DNA from: Enoplosus armatus
Lineage: Eukaryota; Chordata; Actinopteri; Centrarchiformes; Enoplosidae
Direction: 5' to 3'
Assembly: GCF_043641665.1 (NCBI RefSeq)
Contig: NC_092191.1
Coordinates: 23,151,581 to 23,215,580, forward strand
DNA length: 64,000 bases
Position 1 is the stretch's first letter; each line of letters begins with the position of its first letter. Position numbers and translations under genes: made by a program. Shown here piece by piece: positions 13,861-25,887 of this stretch. Under the pieces are notes generated by a model. That model was not told the DNA's origin and ran no database searches. It saw nothing but the letters and a program-made list of their open reading frames with translations.

Positions 13861-13989
13861 GCCCAGAGTTACAACAGCTATGTTCTGAGAAGAGAATATA
13901 TTCCTCTTAACTTCTGGCACAACAGGAAGCTTTATGGTCACCTTATATATTCAGTGTATATTCAGGTTCTGCACACCACGTTTTACTCA

Positions 13990-14350
13990 TCACGACTGTG
14001 TAGCCAGGTTCCATCATTAAGTCTGCCGATGACACAGTGGTGCTGGGTCGGATCTCCCCGACAACATTGACAAGGCCGACCTGGGGGAAGTGGCTGACGC
14101 TGTCACTCTGGTGCCAGGATATAACAGCCTTCTCAGTTGAACTACCGGAACTACACTCCCCTCCCTTGCGGGACTTACACACCAAGGAGGTGCAGAGCCA
14201 GAGCCTGCAGGATCGTGAAAGGATCCTCACCACCCCGACCATGGACTGGTCCAGCTGTTGCGGCCCACAAGTCACAGTCGCAGCCAAAGCAGAAAGACTG
14301 AGACAGAGTTTCTTTCCTCAGGCCACCGGGGCTTGTGGACGCTGATCTCT
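13990..14350 (+). mobile_element. LINE reverse-transcriptase fragment (L2/CR1-like)
   Basis: In shifting frames the plus strand reads ADDTVVLGRIS, resembling the reverse-transcriptase FADDT motif, then LPPLRDLHT-like and RRCRARA-like words and finally RLRQSFFPQA. The same order occurs near the C-terminus of fish L2/CR1-type ORF2 proteins. A large internal deletion and frameshifts make it a dead fragment. Confidence 0.5.
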
Positions 14351-14944
14351 CACAAGGCCCGCCGTCCCCATTAAGTTCCACATACTTATCATCTCATGCG
14401 CACAAGTTGTTGTTTTTTTTCATATCATATTATCATTATTGAAAATATTTCTTACATAAACATGCTCAGCAAGTTCCATAATCTACTATTTATATCGTAA
14501 GACGTGCAATGTTGGTCATATTTTGGCCCTAACACTAATGTCTCAAAAACCGTTTTGGGGGTTAGTAATTACACAAAAGCCACGTTTACATAGTTTTAAT
14601 CATCTAGACTATTTGCCGCATGAGCAATTTCCTTCTCCCCCCCCCCCCATCGTTATTGATTATCAACTTCCTTTAATCAAATGCATTTGCCAGTGATTAA
14701 ATAACATGAGCCCCAGTCTGCACTGACTCCATCTCGGCCTCAGAGCTCTGCCCTCTCAGTCACCTGGCACTGTAAATAATCAAAAGCATGACGGCCATGT
14801 GAACACGGTGTGCGGTTGGTGCTGACTGGCAGGTGCCAGGTGGGCACTGGGAAGGCGCCCTATAGCCATTTCTACATGAATACACCCCGCAATTCACAAC
14901 ATCTACAAGTGAATTAACAGCCAAAAAATGCGCTACGGTACGAG

Positions 14945-14946
<2 letters not shown>

Positions 14947-14983
<37 letters not shown>
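14947..14983. repeat. (AT)n microsatellite
   Basis: About 18 AT units. Confidence 0.95.
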
Positions 14984-14986
<3 letters not shown>

Positions 14987-16569
14987 ATTGTGGTTTTACT
15001 GATACGTACATCCAATGATGGATCAATATGATTTTTACTATAGCAAGTTCTTAGCAGGGACCGATTCTAATGAAGAATTTTAATCTTACTCCAAAAAGTA
15101 TACATGAAAATGTATTCAAATCCTGTGCTTCTTGGAGGAGTTCTAGTACGTAGTAGGTCTGTTTCGGATAATTCTATGGAGACCTAAAGTGTAAAATTAA
15201 ATAAATAAATAATACAAAACAAAAAAAAGAAATAATCATATGAATAAATACAGAAAACATATGTAATACCAACATGGAACTGTGAAATAATCCAACACAT
15301 TTCGTAAACTCAGTTCAATGATATAGAATGTCATGCTCATTCAAACCAAAGCAAAATAAAATAGAATAGAAACACTTTGAAATAAAAACAAAATGACGTG
15401 CAATAAGCAGGATTAAAGTAGCTGGTTGAAATAACCTTTCAGAATATTGACTTTTTGATTTATTTCACAATCGTGTGGTTATATTGCATATATTGTGTAT
15501 AAACACTTTTGGCCTCCATACAAAGTCCAGGGCAGTAGCATTGAGGACAATGAGGGGAATTCACAGGCTTTAACACATGGTGAGTATTTCTAGACTCAAT
15601 ATATTTAAGCTGGACTACTTTGGGATTGAAAAATAAAATCATACATAAAGAATTCAATATACAGAATTGTGTTGCGAGCAGTTTGAGGAGAGCTTTTAAA
15701 GCAGCATGTAGAACCATAATGTTGGAAAATAAGAAAAACTGGAAGTAAAATATTTAGATATATAAAATAAATAAATACTGAGCCATATTCTCTGTCGAGG
15801 GTGGGTGCTTGTTAGTCTGTTTCAAAAAAAGAATCGGGGTTGTCTATACCAACATTGGTTTTGCTTTCTGTAGTCGTTCCTGCCGTTCATACTGGCCATT
15901 AAAAAAAGGATCATTCTGTGCAAAAAAAAAACATATATTCCAAAGTTTATCTGAAGCCAACATGAGGCTTAAGCTAGTTGATAAACATCTTTCAATTCCC
16001 TCCTCAGCTCAACAAAAAGGAACATTTTGTACTAAAAAGACTTGACTAACTGAGGCTGCTGAAGTCTTCATATTAACTGAATGTATTTGTGTACAGAACG
16101 AGGACAATGGATGCCAGGTTGCAATTGCAGTAACGGGATCTGTCAAGGGCCGGTATGAACAGGAAGCAAAACCTGTTTCAGACGGACATGTCCTTTCCTG
16201 TTAAAACATCCACCACAGAGAAATAACGCTTTTAGGTGTCCGGTCAGTTTTGACTGTCAAGTAACTTCACAACACAAAAAAAAACCCTCCTTCCCCACTA
16301 GACTCGCATTCTACCAGTTGTGTGACACAGAAATTCACAAGGCACTGTAAAAGTGCCAGACCATCTGGTGGCTCCGAGTTGAAAAGACTCCCACACCTGC
16401 AGCGACTGGAGAATCTCCTCTGAAGATGTGAGCAAACCGCCACCTCAACAGGCGTTCACGGGCCATCCCACAGACACTTACTGCCATGTTAAAACACTAA
16501 CATCCTATTGACAGGACCAATTAGTGCTAATGTGTGGCGACGGGCGCCTCCCCCTGTTCTCACAGGCTG

Positions 16570-16570
<1 letters not shown>

Positions 16571-16608
<38 letters not shown>
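16571..16608. repeat. (CA)n microsatellite
   Basis: About 19 CA units. Confidence 0.95.
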
Positions 16609-16611
<3 letters not shown>

Positions 16612-17777
16612 GAAAATAAACTAAAAAGACTTGTACCCAAGAGTTTTCTGTCCACATGCGTGGGACGGTAACATTTGAGCAAGCCCTCAGGAGCCAAAAC
16701 TGTTATTTCATTTAACTATTCAACAACTGCAGCTCCCACACGTTTTGGCGATAGGCTAGCTTCCAAAACCTCACTGAAGCTGTTAAATACGAACAAAATG
16801 TTTTATTTTTATTTCTAACATCATGGAGGTGTTCAAATGTTACCATTCAGTGCAATAGCAAAAGCCCGTTAGACTTTGAAATTGGACAGAAACACTCATT
16901 AGCATATTTTAGCTCTCGCCCTGAGACTGAAAGTTCATCAGAACTGCTTGTTGGATGGTGGAATAGCTTCGGAGACCCCCCCCCCCCGACCATTTGGGTT
17001 GGAAGTTCTCTTTCTAGCTCTCTTTTTTTTCTTCTTCATTTGTTACACAACTATTTCTGTCACTTTTTCACGTGAACAACCAAGTTCAACAGTATGAATG
17101 ACTTACAGGCTAACTATATCTTTCCTCCACCCTCTCTACGTCCGCCAGCTTTTTAATCCTCCTTCCAGTGCGGCCGTTCTGAACAGATAAAACACTGACA
17201 AAAGAGACGCCTCTCGGCACAGATTAGAACCTCGATGTAGGTAGGAATTATGCAAGGCTGTTGTATTCGACTGAATTCGTTCAGCTAGCTTTGCCTGGCT
17301 TAGCTGTGTGTAGTGTGGACTAGTAAGCACAAATAACTGCCGTTTCTATGTGTTCTGTGTGCAGTGGCATTTACGTATATCCACGCGTTTGTGACTGGCT
17401 TACTCCTTTGTAATTTTGCCCCTTTTCATACACTTGTCACGCAAGCACAAGACAAGAAGAGCTAATGTTGCGTTGACATCATATAGAAGTTACTGTAAAT
17501 TCTTCAACAACCACCTTTACCAATGGGGAAACTCTTCCAACGTACCTACATACTTAATAATGCCCATGTGTCTGAAAAGGAAATCAAACACGTTCTCGCA
17601 TTACGCACAAATTCGCGACGTTTGTATCGTCTGTGCACAGCAGCAATTCTGCGGTCGTACAGCTGTCTTGAGTCGTCATGACATGTGACATGAACACTCA
17701 CAAACTTGGGAATCTTTCCCATCTCTATGCCATATGACATGAGGTGTCAAGTGTGTGTCAGTAAGTGCAAAGAGTCA

Positions 17778-17802
17778 ACACACACACACACACACACACA
17801 CA
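17778..17802. repeat. (CA)n microsatellite
   Basis: About 12 CA units. Confidence 0.9.
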
Positions 17803-18339
17803 AACAGACACACCCCTTGTCTAACTGTGGACTTAATGACTACCACCTGGGGGTGGAGAAACAGGTGGCTTTAGACACTGAAGGAGTTCCTGAGCAATTC
17901 AGCTGCTTTAGCTTTGGGACGCAAATCTGAAACGGTTGAATCCCCCTTGTGCCAATTTAATAATGTCTGACAAAAGCAACGAGTCACAAACAAAAGGTTT
18001 CAGACATTCAGAGGTAAAGAGTTGGCTAGTGCACTGCCTAGCTACAGACCATGCTCCACAGTGATGCCGCTGGTTACACGGGAACGCCTCAATGATGCCA
18101 CCTCATCACACCAGCTTGCATCATGACCTAACAGAACACGAAATGGCCCTGACTGCCAGCTGAGCTGGAAATACACCTCAGCTTGTAATCATGTCCGAGT
18201 GAGCCGAGGGGCACAAGTGCAGAGTGAGGCCACCGGCTGGCATGCACACTATCAAATACAACAGATTATATCCGTAAAAAAAAAAAAAACTGGATTGTTT
18301 CCAAGTAAAAATTCAGCCTAGATCCAGTCAGCTTAGCTC

Positions 18340-18365
18340 AGAGAGAGAGAGAGAGAGAGAGAGAG
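18340..18365. repeat. (GA)n microsatellite
   Basis: About 13 GA units, some 530 bp downstream of the exon 2 donor. Confidence 0.9.
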
Positions 18366-18892
18366 CACTACAAGACACAAGTGGCAAAAGAGAAAGAAAT
18401 GTTAACTGTGTGGCATTTAATTACAAATGACTGCATATGTAAATCTCATTATTATACACTTGTTATTATCTGTTTAAAGCTGCCCCCACCCTTTCCATGA
18501 CGTATTATCATTCGTCTCTCTTATGTACTTGCTGTAGTTAACCTCTTGAACAGCAAAAGCTGATAAGCACAGTGTCAATAATCAATAACAAAGCATAATG
18601 TGGAAAAATGAAACCCTCTCGCGGCAACAGGTGGAAACACAACACCGCAACTCAGTATGTCCACTAATGACTGTCTTAAATGAGCTCCCCACCCACTGCA
18701 CCCCTGTCTATTCACCTACACATGCTCAAACCTGACGGTAGAGCAACACAAGAACCTTTCACGAGAAAGAACGAATGCAGGAATCACCACCGACATGACC
18801 TTGTGTTTGACCTTTGTGAGTGGAATCGATCAGTGAAAGAAAGTGAGAGACATTGTGGATGGGTGGGTGGGCGCAGAGAGTGCGGAACTCAC

Positions 18893-18962
18893 CTGGGGGA
18901 CACAGGCAGCTGTGGGGAGCTTCTCTCGCCTCCCGCGTCTTCGGTAGCCGCGCTGCGAGCTT
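18893..18962 (-). CDS. col13a1: MACIT collagen exon 2: coiled-coil end, furin-type site, start of collagen domain
   Basis: A 70-nt exon with a pyrimidine-rich acceptor (CCCTCTCGTGCAG) and donor CAG|GTGAGT. It enters in phase 0, matching exon 1, and leaves in phase 1 after the first G of a glycine codon, as expected before a Gly-X-Y exon. The 23 codons read KLAARLPKTREAREAP then HSCLCPP. Human MACIT collagens carry the same layout: EK after the coiled coil, a basic R-x-x-R site followed by EAP, then C-x-C-P-x-G leading into the triple helix. REAR|EAP is therefore the likely proprotein-convertase shedding site, and the two cysteines probably form inter-chain disulfides. The AREAP context is closer to types XXIII and XXV, while exon 1 is closer to type XIII, so the paralogue is not certain. 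Lying 8.1 kb from exon 1 and only 70 nt long, it is easily missed by gene finders. Confidence 0.82.
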
Positions 18963-19659
18963 CTGCACGAGAGGGAATGGAACGAGAACGTTAGAGTGCA
19001 CTGACGTTTCAACACCACGCTGCACCTTACATGAAATGTCTGTTGTCAAAGCACAATTTACTATCATCCATGGGGCCCTTAATATTCAACCTATCAAATG
19101 TCTTCAATTACTGCAGATGTCCATAATATGATGGACTTTTCAGCTCTTGACTTGGCCCCCCTTTTTTTTTTTTTTTTACCAGTTTATGCCACAAAAACAA
19201 TACATATTTAAGTCATAAGTGTATCCATGTCAAATTAGAAAAGTTAAAGACTCTAAAATGAAAACCAGCAATACATATAATACATATTTTGCCCGTGTTA
19301 CATGGTCTTTAGCAGGTGGAGTTATGAAACTGTACATATTAAAAAACCTTCCATAATTCTGAGCACTTTTAGGACTTCCTGTCCATGTTGGGAGTGAACT
19401 TTCAAGCTCAACTTTTAAGCCAACGTGGACAATGAGTGATTAACTGAGCGAGTTCGTACGCCGATGGAAGACCCCATGATGTGTTTGAAAGCTCCAGAAA
19501 AAGAGAGTAAGACCTTGAGTAGAGTCGGTTTTTTGTCAACTGGGAATAACTATAAAAGTAAGGTTCCTCCAAAAAAAGGCATTGCGTCTTGGTTTTTACT
19601 TTGGTAAAATCATCACCAGGAGCATGTCGAGGTATTAACAGCTACCGAAATGTCTTTTC

Positions 19660-19812
19660 AACCATAGCGGTTCCCAAAGTACTTTACAGATTAGGTCTCA
19701 GTCACACACCGATGGCCGCCAAGGAGCCAGGGGATCGAGCCCCCAAATCGCTGTACCCTGCTCTACCTCCCATGCAACAGTGGTAACCACTGCACCCCCC
19801 CATGCCACCCTT
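19660..19812 (-). mobile_element. tRNA-like SINE copy, reverse orientation
   Basis: Read on the minus strand it starts GGTGGCATGGGGGGGTGCAG then TGGTTACCACTGTTGCATGG, related to the copy at 9.85 kb, and has a B-box-like GGGCTCGATCCCC about 50 bp downstream. It ends in a CGGTGTGTGACTGAGACC region. Supports a tRNA-derived family. Confidence 0.55.
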
Positions 19813-21990
19813 GTAGTCCTTACATGATGTGTTCAAGAAAATGTTTAGTCTTCAAGTGTGACAGTTGATCCCAAGTCGAGCCAGGTGAATTTGTTTGTAG
19901 AGCACTTTTAAAAACAACAAACTTTGACCAAAGACGTATTAAGAGGATATAAATAATTTAACAGAAGCGTGGAATGCCTTGATAAAATCATAACGGCATT
20001 GCACAAACAACAAATAACAGCAACACGAACAACTAAAAACTACAGTGTGGCCATGCACGTCACTAAGTCATCAAAAGCCTGCGTGTGATTTGACCCTGAA
20101 CAGAACACAAAACCATCCAAGTACATTCTCCACAGCATAGCAGTCGGTCCCACTGTTGATGGTTACCAGCAGAGGAGTGCCAGCACGAACTGTTTAGAGG
20201 CCTGCAACAGGTGCTGAAGGGGATGTCATGAAGGCACTGCCGTTCTGAGCACTGCTGCAAGTATTCCGGGTATTGCCTGTTACCTCGGTGGACCCGTCAT
20301 CCCGGTTTGCGGGAGGACTGCCATGGATCAAACGAGGGATCATTAAGGGAAAATGTGCAGCATTTGCTCGGCTGTATTTTCTTGTGAATGGATCAGATTT
20401 GTGCACAGGGCCGTCTGAGCACATCTAAAGCCTGCCGTCAAGGAGTAGGGCAAAATGTTCAAACCCTGCTTTCATACCTCCTGAAACCTGGACAAGGTGG
20501 ATGGAACCTGAACCCAATTTCGCAAAGGGGTTTCAGGGTTAGATGATCCAACAAGCATTTTTGGTTGAAGCATAAAGCAATAAAGGCTGAAGACAAACCA
20601 AAAGTAGATCAAACTGTAAGAACAACTAAAAATAAATGCATGTACTACAGGCCTTCCGTCAGTATTTTGTTTCTTAAGTATGGGGTTAGCCATGAAGCAC
20701 ACTTCAAAATCTATGACGGCCTCAAAATAACCAAAGGATTCCAAAGTTAAGTGCTCTCGTCATTCAAAAGTCTCATGCGGAATAAATTGCCGGACAAATT
20801 TCCCTTAACCCACTTTTATATTATTCATGAATGCTTCGATGGAATTTATCTAGTTGATACTGGCAGACCTCTCTCACAACTGGAGAAGTCTTTAGTGAGA
20901 CGGATCCAGCCGTGCAGCCAGAGCTGCCCGAGAGACAACGCAGAGCGCGGAGATTCAGTTCAACTGCAGAAGTCAGTTCTAACAACAGCAACAACAAAAA
21001 AAAAAGAAAAAAAAAAAGAGCTGCGCCTATCACCACATCAAAGCTCACAATAGAAGCAGGGCCTGCCAGAGGGAGAGAAATGTAATGGCCATGCTTCAAA
21101 GACTGTCATTAGCCTTTAACTCATGTCTTCACGTGTACATCGTCCTACAGTATAATGACCGTGCTACCTAAATTACACACTGCTTTTGCTCTGTGGGAAA
21201 CAATAACCCCCGTAAATTGAGGTAAACTTCAACGAGCAAAAGCTCCAAAAAAGCCAGTGTTTAACATAAATGTTAGTTGGCGGGAGTCTGCGACTGGCGA
21301 AGACGGAAATCTGAAGTATTAGTGTGTCTTAATCCTGACCTTTTAACCCTTTTGGGGGAAAAAATTACGTAAGTTGGAAGCTAGCATACAGACTGTAATA
21401 AGATGGTTTTTAACAATGTGAATCCTAGGTGGGGGTTTTTTTTTTTTGCTACCTTTTCGCTCCTTTTATGGGCATTTGGCATGTCTTCGCTCAACATGTG
21501 AGTGGAACAATAGTATTCATGTTGTGCCAGTTTTAAGAAAAAAAAGACATTTGAATTGTTGGATAATTGCTTTTGCCTATTTACAGGGCCATATCCAGGA
21601 TTTTAGATATACTGAGGTCAAGTTTCCTCAAGGCCACCACTTCCCCCCCAGGCTTTTCCAAAAAAAAAATCCTCACACACTTCTGGTGGAAAAATACTAA
21701 ATCCACATATTTTTTTAATTTGAATGAAATTCTAAAGCAGATTTATGGATGTTTATCTACGATGGACATCTGAGCAAGCCGGCAAATTGTGTCAATCGGG
21801 TCAGGATTAAGTGTTTTTAGTTTAACTCAACCAAGGATGTTACTCCTGTCTGAAGCTGAATTCACTCAGCTCAGCATCCTAATGACCTGTTAGCGAGGTC
21901 ATTCCATGATATCCTAGAGACTAGTTATGATGCATAGCATGCACATGTAGAGCAGCTGGGGTCGCTCAATCTGTTTGGCAAAAGGGGTTA

Positions 21991-22017
21991 AGTGTGTGTG
22001 TGTGTGTGTGTGTGTGA
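21991..22017. repeat. (GT)n microsatellite
   Basis: About 13 GT units. Confidence 0.9.
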
Positions 22018-22248
22018 GGTAGTAACACGACGCCAGAGTTTTTGATGTGGTTTTAACACTCTATTTTGACAAACACCTTTTACTATACTGTACTCTAAAT
22101 GAACATCAAGACCTGCCACTGTGGCTCCATACACTTCCTGTTATATATAGTGTTCTCCTGGCCTTCACTTCTTAGCTTCATGAAGAGCTCAAGTGAAAGC
22201 AGGAATTCCTGGTTCTGTTCCAGAAGTTCAAAAAAAAAAAAAGAAACC

Positions 22249-22722
22249 TAGCCTGGCATGGCCAGACCAATTGGCAAACGCAAATTAGTCTGGAACCTCT
22301 CAGTTCATTTTCAATTTCCAAGGCGCATTTATCAACGGGCGCAGACCAAAATGCTTCTGGACGATACAGCCGATCACTCTTCCTACTCATAACTCATATG
22401 GCGTCTAGTTCAACATGATACACAGACGTTTCGTGGGCACGATGATTCAGAAGCCAACACTTACCACTTGCACAATAACGTGAACTACCATCCAGTTTGT
22501 TTAAATGCTGACGATTCGGAAACGTTCCACATCTGTGGCAGCCGTCTTGGCTGTTTACGAAAAATGCCTCAACAACCCACCCCGTAGTAGATAAACCACT
22601 GTGACTGGCCCGACCTGAATCAAGGTTGATGGAAATCTGTCTGAACGGGAGGGGGGGCCAGACACATCATCAGCCAGAGCAAATAAAGCATGAGCTTGCA
22701 AATTCGTCTGCTTCCCAGGCTA
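22249..22722. mobile_element. Candidate non-autonomous DNA transposon (hAT-like), 474 bp
   Basis: The left end reads TAGCCTGGCATGGCCAGACC followed by AATTGGCAAACGCAAATT; the right end, read inward, is TAGCCTGGGAAGCAGACGAA followed by TTTGCAAGC. These form imperfect terminal inverted repeats. No transposase frame remains inside. Both flanks are A-rich, so a target duplication cannot be called. The class is inferred only from the style of the termini. Confidence 0.45.
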
Positions 22723-23676
22723 AAAAAAAAAACACTGACATTTGTGATAATGTCAGTTACTAAAATGCATACTCCGAACATACCCTTGCTCAACATTGTT
22801 GTGTGGTTCACTCCAGAAAGGTTATGTTATCCAATAACACTATCTATTCAACATTTCTGTTTTTAGCGAGCCATAACAGCCAGAGGATAAAACATTATCA
22901 AACTGAAATTTCATTTTTTCCATTTGTGTGTACGTGATGTATGGGAAAAAATTACATTTTGTACAACTTTTTTCATGCTCATTCTTAATGAAAACTAAAA
23001 CTTTCATAATGATTTTTCCCAGGCTTCTTTTCTGAGATCTGAAATTGACCATCATGAAAGGAGTCGGGACACATTTCAAATGTGACAATACGAATGAAAA
23101 TTGGAGTTAAAAGAATCATTTTTATATTGTAATGCAACGACAAATGGAAAATTACATTTCAACTTGACTTTAATGATATCATTAAATCCATTTTTCATTG
23201 ATCAGACAATACTGATACTGAGTGGATTATCTGGGTAAAATAAAGTAACTTAATCAATTTTAATATTGTTAGCCACACACTTCGATGGATGTGATCGATT
23301 GGCAAGCCAGTGAGAATGTAAATGGATAGGGACTTCAGCTCTATACCTTTTACCCGACCAGAGATTTGCTATTGTAGGGTTTTCAGGCCTGTTGCAGCTG
23401 TAATGGGAAGCTGATTTATCCGGTAGGCGCACTGTTGGCAGACGGATGTCATCAATCGCTCGGGCCTAAAGCATTTAATGCCGTGTCGTGAAATGACACT
23501 TCTTGACAGTGACCTGATGTTTGAATTAAGAAAAACACATACGCTTAATGGTCAAAAGTCATTATAAATCATTACTGCGTGGCATGTCTTTACGATACGT
23601 GCAACTGTCAGCACGCCTGTTTAGTCTCAAGCTCAACTGTAGTGCATCGCTCGGGTCAGGTGAAAGAAATGACTTT

Positions 23677-23679
<3 letters not shown>

Positions 23680-23709
<30 letters not shown>
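23680..23709. repeat. (GT)n microsatellite
   Basis: About 15 GT units, first member of the intron 1 microsatellite cluster. Confidence 0.95.
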
Positions 23710-23712
<3 letters not shown>

Positions 23713-23821
23713 CCATCACAAACTGTGCTCTGACGAAGTGCAGAGGTGGCTCGGGCACTTCTAGTTGAGTGTGGTGTTTGCATTAGGCTGTCTTATTAGC
23801 ACGCGGGTCATTTCCCCCCCC

Positions 23822-23823
<2 letters not shown>

Positions 23824-23853
<30 letters not shown>
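23824..23853. repeat. (CA)n microsatellite after a C run
   Basis: About 14 CA units preceded by a poly-C stretch. Confidence 0.95.
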
Positions 23854-23856
<3 letters not shown>

Positions 23857-24107
23857 CCACCATAGAAGATGTAGACATGTATTTGCATGTATTTGTGTTT
23901 GTGTTGCGTGAATGTATTGGGTGACAGCCCTGTGGGGAGCAGGGGGTCGACTATTTTACATTTCTACACCTCACAATGTGGCCTCCAGCTCCCATCATGC
24001 CTCTCTCTGCACTTACTATGTGCACCAGGTTTGTATCCGCAGAGAGCACTTTGTGGTCAATTCTAAATGTTAAAGTGAGAGAAGGGGGGTGGGGGGGTGG
24101 GGTCAGG

Positions 24108-24109
<2 letters not shown>

Positions 24110-24139
<30 letters not shown>
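24110..24139. repeat. (CA)n microsatellite
   Basis: About 15 CA units preceded by a G-rich stretch (GGGGGGTGGGGGGGTGGGG). Confidence 0.95.
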
Positions 24140-24141
<2 letters not shown>

Positions 24142-24732
24142 TACATCTACATCATGCTTACCACCATAGGAGCCAACAACATTTTTTTTGGTCCAGGCAC
24201 CGCATAACATATCATCATTAATGATTAATACACAACACAAATACAACTTTGACAGAAATGAACCCAGACTTTATGTAATGTTTAAAACATAAGGATGGTG
24301 TTATTCAATATCTTTCTTACTGTCAACAAATTCCAGCAAAATGAACTTCCCTACCCTTTCTGCGGCTCTCAAGCCCGTTAGTTCCTACTGAAGATGTAAA
24401 TCACAAATGTACAGCATGTCATTTTTAGGCCAGTCATTTCCTAAAACAGCTGGGCACTGTAGTTTGTATCAAACGCCACTCACACATGGGAGTAAAGTGT
24501 GCGTTTGTTGGGGACTATTTTCAGCAGAGGATTAATCCCCGTTAGGCGCCCTAGTGAGCGTCACCTAGTTGCAGCAGTGTGTGTCATTGTTATTTATTGT
24601 ACTGAACGATATGGTGGGAAAAACACGACACCTTTACACAGCCTCATACCCAGGCAAAACAACTGCAAACAAAATGTACTAGAAACATTACTCAATAAGT
24701 TCATGGATTCTGCTGTGATCCAAATGTGACTG

Positions 24733-24734
<2 letters not shown>

Positions 24735-24766
<32 letters not shown>
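24735..24766. repeat. (AAT)n microsatellite
   Basis: About ten AAT units. Confidence 0.95.
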
Positions 24767-24888
24767 GGAACTTCAAAAACTCTGTGCTGCTGGAGCGAGG
24801 CACATTTTCCATTACAGAGAAAGCTGGTCATCATTGCAGGAGACATGCTGGTGGATTCTGGACAGTGTTGGGTGAGAGTACCATACAC

Positions 24889-24891
<3 letters not shown>

Positions 24892-24952
<61 letters not shown>
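24892..24952. repeat. (CT)n microsatellite, 60 bp
   Basis: About 30 uninterrupted CT units, a homopurine-homopyrimidine tract capable in principle of triplex formation. It creates long RE/SL open frames on both strands that are not genes. Confidence 0.95.
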
Positions 24953-24954
<2 letters not shown>

Positions 24955-25176
24955 CAAAAAGGCCACATCTGTGCTTGTGTCCCATTAATAACGACTATTT
25001 ATACACACGGAGCTAAACAGAGGGGGAGGCTGCGTCGCCCCCCCCGGGCCCATCTGGAGACGAAGACGGTGAGACATCCTCCTCACCGGGCCCCCACGGA
25101 GGCGCTCTGTTACCGACACCTTTCGTCGCATATAACCTCCGCTGCATCAGCCTCACTGTGTTCTATTTGTGAACAA

Positions 25177-25201
25177 ACACACACACACACACACACACAC
25201 A
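25177..25201. repeat. (CA)n microsatellite
   Basis: About 12 CA units. Confidence 0.9.
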
Positions 25202-25860
25202 GGAAGGAGCACGACATCTAAAAATCGGTGACTTTCCTCTGCGTGTCTATTGAACAGATCTGGGATCTCGTTTATTTATCATTATTTGTCCACTCACGGC
25301 TGACGTGGCCTCGGGCTGTGCATCACCACAGTGAGAGAAGATTTCATGCCCCGTGTGTTGAGAATGGACTTCACCAACACCTCTTGACACGACGCTCCTA
25401 GCTCGTTTGATGCAAGCTTTAAGTCAAGCTGGTTTCTTGGCGAACAACCTTGTGTCAGCTTTGAAGTCCCAGTTTCCCAAAAATGCTCAACCGTGCCTGT
25501 CTCTGATACATAAATCAAACAAATGGTCCATTATCTAATATCCAAACAAAGAGCATTTAAAAAAAAAGGATCATTTCTTGATATTTGCTCTGATAGAATG
25601 TCGACTCTGCGGCTAACATATAGAGAGCGCAACACCACTGTCGAGCCCGCGCTCTTTCTTCTCATGGTAAGTGCATTACACTAGCCCCTAGTGAAAGGGC
25701 TCGCGGTGGAATGGTGGAAACAGAGGAGGAGAGGGAAAGCGGGGGAACCCCATGGGGGTACTTCAATCACTTTGGAAGAGCTTGTTAGTGTAGCTGTGGA
25801 AGTGGTCAATGAAAGGGCAGCACAGAGGGCAACCTCTCAGGAGCAACAGATGTGAAAGGC

Positions 25861-25887
25861 CAGAGAGAGAGAGAGAGAGAGAGAGAG
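25861..25887. repeat. (AG)n microsatellite
   Basis: About 13 AG units. Confidence 0.9.

Larger units (their letters stand above)
1..18892 (-). other. Intron 2 of the collagen gene, partial
   Basis: Everything left of exon 2 on this strand should be intron 2, at least 18.9 kb. I scanned for glycine codons at 9-nt spacing and found no run of Gly-X-Y triplets with usable splice sites, so exon 3 probably lies outside the window. Contents: a DIRS-like recombinase relic (1.7-2.1 kb), a Tc1-derived element (8.1-8.7 kb), SINE-like and other dispersed repeats, a LINE fragment (14.0-14.35 kb) and several microsatellites. A short collagen exon with only two or three triplets could have been missed. Confidence 0.65.

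Noticed and set aside
25020..25135. Definite alternative collagen exon between exons 1 and 2
   Set aside because: No matching acceptor-donor pair in the right phase and no homology; kept only as a low-interest observation.
24784..25221. 145-codon plus-strand frame
   Set aside because: Built around the CT microsatellite (Leu-Ser repeats) and a CA tract (Thr-His repeats); no coding signal outside them.
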